DNA of 41,772 nucleotides from Mycolicibacterium septicum DSM 44393 (GTDB taxonomy: Bacteria > Actinomycetota > Actinomycetes > Mycobacteriales > Mycobacteriaceae): assembly GCF_000455325.1 (NCBI RefSeq), contig NZ_HG322953.1, positions 528,035-569,806 on the forward strand. The letters are read 5' to 3'. The stretch's first letter is position 1; every line of letters begins with the position of its first letter. Positions 40,152 through 41,772 of the stretch are shown here, one piece after another. Both the position numbers and the translations under genes were made by a program. A model generated the notes under the pieces. That model did no database searches. It saw only the letters and a list, made by a program, of their open reading frames with translations, and was not told where the DNA came from.

Positions 40152-41772
40152 TTACACGCCGACAGGTTCGGTCTCGTCGACGGGCCCCAGTCGCCACTGT
40201 CCCTCGCCGAGCAGTTCCAGGTGCGTGTTGTGGTGCCGGTGCACCGTGGAGCGGTGGGTGACGCTCACCAAGACGGTGTCGGGCAGTTCGCGCCGAATCA
40301 GGCTGTAGATCATGAACTCGAGCGGCTCGTCGAGCGCCGAGGTCGCCTCGTCGAGGAACACCACCTTCGGCTTGGTCAGTAGCACTCGGGCGAATGCGAC
40401 GCGTTGCTGCTCGCCGGGCGAGAGCACCTTGGCCCAGTCGCCGTCCTCGTCGAGCCGGTCCACATAGCGCGGCAGCGCGACCGCGAGGAGGGCATCCTGC
40501 AACGCCTCGTCGGGCAGCTCCCCGGGCTGGTGCGGGTAGGACACCACGGTCCGCAGATCGCCCAACGGAACGTAGGGAACCTGCGACAGATACAGCGTCT
40601 CGTTGTCACCCTGCGGGCATTGCACCGTGCCCGACGCGTACGGCCACAGCTGGGCGATGCTGCGCAACAGTGTGGTCTTGCCGGTACCCGACTTGCCGGT
40701 GATGATCATCGCCTCGCCGGCTGCCAGGGACAGGCTGAGATCGTCGATCAACTGCTCGCCGGCCGGGTTGCGCACCTCGACGTCATCGAGCTCGACCAGG
40801 CTGGTGGAGCCCTGGGCGAGTTCTGCGACCTCCAACTTGGGCAGCTCGCGGCTCTGCTCGTCGGCGGTGACCAGGCCGTGCAGGCGGATGATCGAGGCGC
40901 GGTAACCCGCGAACGTGTCATAGGAGTTGCGGAAGAACGACAACGCATCCTGGATCGCGCCGAAGGCGGCCACCGACTGATTGACCGTGCCGAGCTGGAT
41001 CTGGCCGGCGAACAACCGCGGGGCCTGCAGCGCCCAGGGCAACGGGATGATGATGTGGCTCATCGACAGGTTCCAGCCGGTGAACACCATGGTCCGGTTG
41101 ACGAAATGTTTGTAGTTGGCGACGACCGCGGCGAAACGTACGCGTAGCTGCGATCGTTCGACCTTCTCGCCGCGGTACAGCGCGACCGACTCGGCGGCGT
41201 CGCGCAGGCGCACCAACGCGTAGCGGAACGCCGCGTTGAACTTCTCGTTGTTGAACGACAGCCGGATCAGCGGGCGGCCGAGGGCAAAGGCGATGACGGT
41301 GGCGAAGGCGACATAGACGAACACCGACCAGAACATCGCGCGCGGAATCTGGAGCCCGAAGACGCTGAGGTCACCCGAGAGGTTCCACAGGATCGAGGTG
41401 GACGAGACGACCGAGACGACCGACGAGATGGCGCCGAACGGCAGTGTGCCGTTGCTGGTCTGGTGCGGGGTGTTGGGCTGCGGGCCCGACAGCGCGGTGA
41501 ACACGTCGATGTCGGACTGGATGCGCTGATCGGGGTTGTCGATGGTCTGATCGATGAACCGGGACCGGTAGTAGGCGCGGCCGTCGAGCCAGTCACCGGT
41601 GAGCCGGTCGGTCAGCCAGGTGCGCCAGGCCAGCATGAAGCGCTGGGTCATGAACAGGTCCACCAGCACCCGGGTGACCAGGATGGCGGCCAGCACCGAG
41701 AAGATGAGCAGTGCGATCCAGAAGCCCCGGATCCCGGAGTCTTTGACCGCGTCGTTGCCGGTGGCCAGGCCC
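40152..41772 (-). CDS. bacA: BacA/SbmA-like ABC transporter, truncated at the window edge
   Basis: The visible 539 residues lack the N-terminus, which lies beyond 41772. A membrane domain (RFIDQTIDNPDQRIQSDIDVF, a signature of the SbmA/BacA type) leads into an ABC ATPase with Walker A GKSGTGKTT, signature LSPGEQQRVAFA, Walker B VVFLDEATSALD and the switch histidine in VTHR. Rv1819c of M. tuberculosis is the known relative and imports vitamin B12 and hydrophilic antimicrobials. The frame is open to the edge with GTG at 41694-41696 inside it, so that codon is not the start. Upstream of mmpL on the same strand, 140 bases away. Confidence 0.85.
   Translation of the reverse strand, partial: GLATGNDAVKDSGIRGFWIALLIFSVLAAILVTRVLVDLFMTQRFMLAWRTWLTDRLTGDWLDGRAYYRSRFIDQTIDNPDQRIQSDIDVFTALSGPQPNTPHQTSNGTLPFGAISSVVSVVSSTSILWNLSGDLSVFGLQIPRAMFWSVFVYVAFATVIAFALGRPLIRLSFNNEKFNAAFRYALVRLRDAAESVALYRGEKVERSQLRVRFAAVVANYKHFVNRTMVFTGWNLSMSHIIIPLPWALQAPRLFAGQIQLGTVNQSVAAFGAIQDALSFFRNSYDTFAGYRASIIRLHGLVTADEQSRELPKLEVAELAQGSTSLVELDDVEVRNPAGEQLIDDLSLSLAAGEAMIITGKSGTGKTTLLRSIAQLWPYASGTVQCPQGDNETLYLSQVPYVPLGDLRTVVSYPHQPGELPDEALQDALLAVALPRYVDRLDEDGDWAKVLSPGEQQRVAFARVLLTKPKVVFLDEATSALDEPLEFMIYSLIRRELPDTVLVSVTHRSTVHRHHNTHLELLGEGQWRLGPVDETEPVGV

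Overview
The window is chromosomal DNA of a high-GC actinobacterium, almost certainly a rapidly growing mycobacterium (Mycolicibacterium type). The evidence is the gene content: a UspABC-type sugar importer, a PonA3-like penicillin-binding protein, an MmpL transporter, a BacA/Rv1819c-like ABC exporter, a PknH-sensor-type lipoprotein, a DUF6131 micro-protein and a lipoprotein alkaline phosphatase. Many starts look leaderless (TANNNT six to eight bases before ATG/GTG), which is common in this group. From memory, the gene set at 1-7050 and 11484-14359 resembles the M. tuberculosis region Rv2314c-Rv2318 and Rv2325c-Rv2327. No alignment was run; all family names come from motifs and recognition of the translated sequence.

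Layout. 1-3038: an ECF-type importer (membrane domain fused to two ATPases, then EcfT), divergent from a truncated gene at the left edge. 2928-7050: a DUF4349 protein and uspA-uspB-uspC on the minus strand. 7253-9081: a secreted cutinase convergent with an NAD-dependent epimerase-type reductase. 9193-11448: a Tat-exported sulfatase divergent from a small P-loop kinase. 11484-15061: a TldD/TldE protease pair and a six-helix membrane protein. 15054-20266: an operon for a guanidino-acid ureohydrolase, a ThDP-dependent decarboxylase-like enzyme and a sodium:solute symporter, divergent from a double-length Lrp/AsnC regulator. Together these suggest catabolism of arginine-derived guanidino compounds. 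20283-23772: a carboxymuconolactone-decarboxylase-like protein, a serine beta-lactamase-like lipoprotein, a threonine aldolase and a small membrane protein. 23867-23940: tRNA-Met. 24118-31331: envelope and exported proteins (two lipoproteins, DUF6131, a Tat-exported deaminase, PonA3, PhoA, a small secreted protein). 31639-34207: an SDR / DapB-fold dehydrogenase / TetR operon. 34212-36027: a FAD monooxygenase divergent from its probable TetR repressor. 36050-37139: a DUF559 gene bracketed by two near-identical 39-base palindromic repeats. 37159-41772: an MmpL transporter and a truncated BacA-like ABC exporter.

The most notable features are: (1) the DUF559 gene between two copies of a 39-base palindrome; (2) two opposed sigma70-type promoters at 35432-35463 that share bases in both hexamers and carry a perfect TetR palindrome in their common spacer; (3) the guanidino-acid operon with a tandem Lrp regulator; (4) a 33-base divergent gap with a leaderless promoter on each side; (5) a deaminase carrying a Tat signal. 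No insertion sequence, CRISPR array, prophage or replication origin was seen. No gap between genes exceeds 300 bases.
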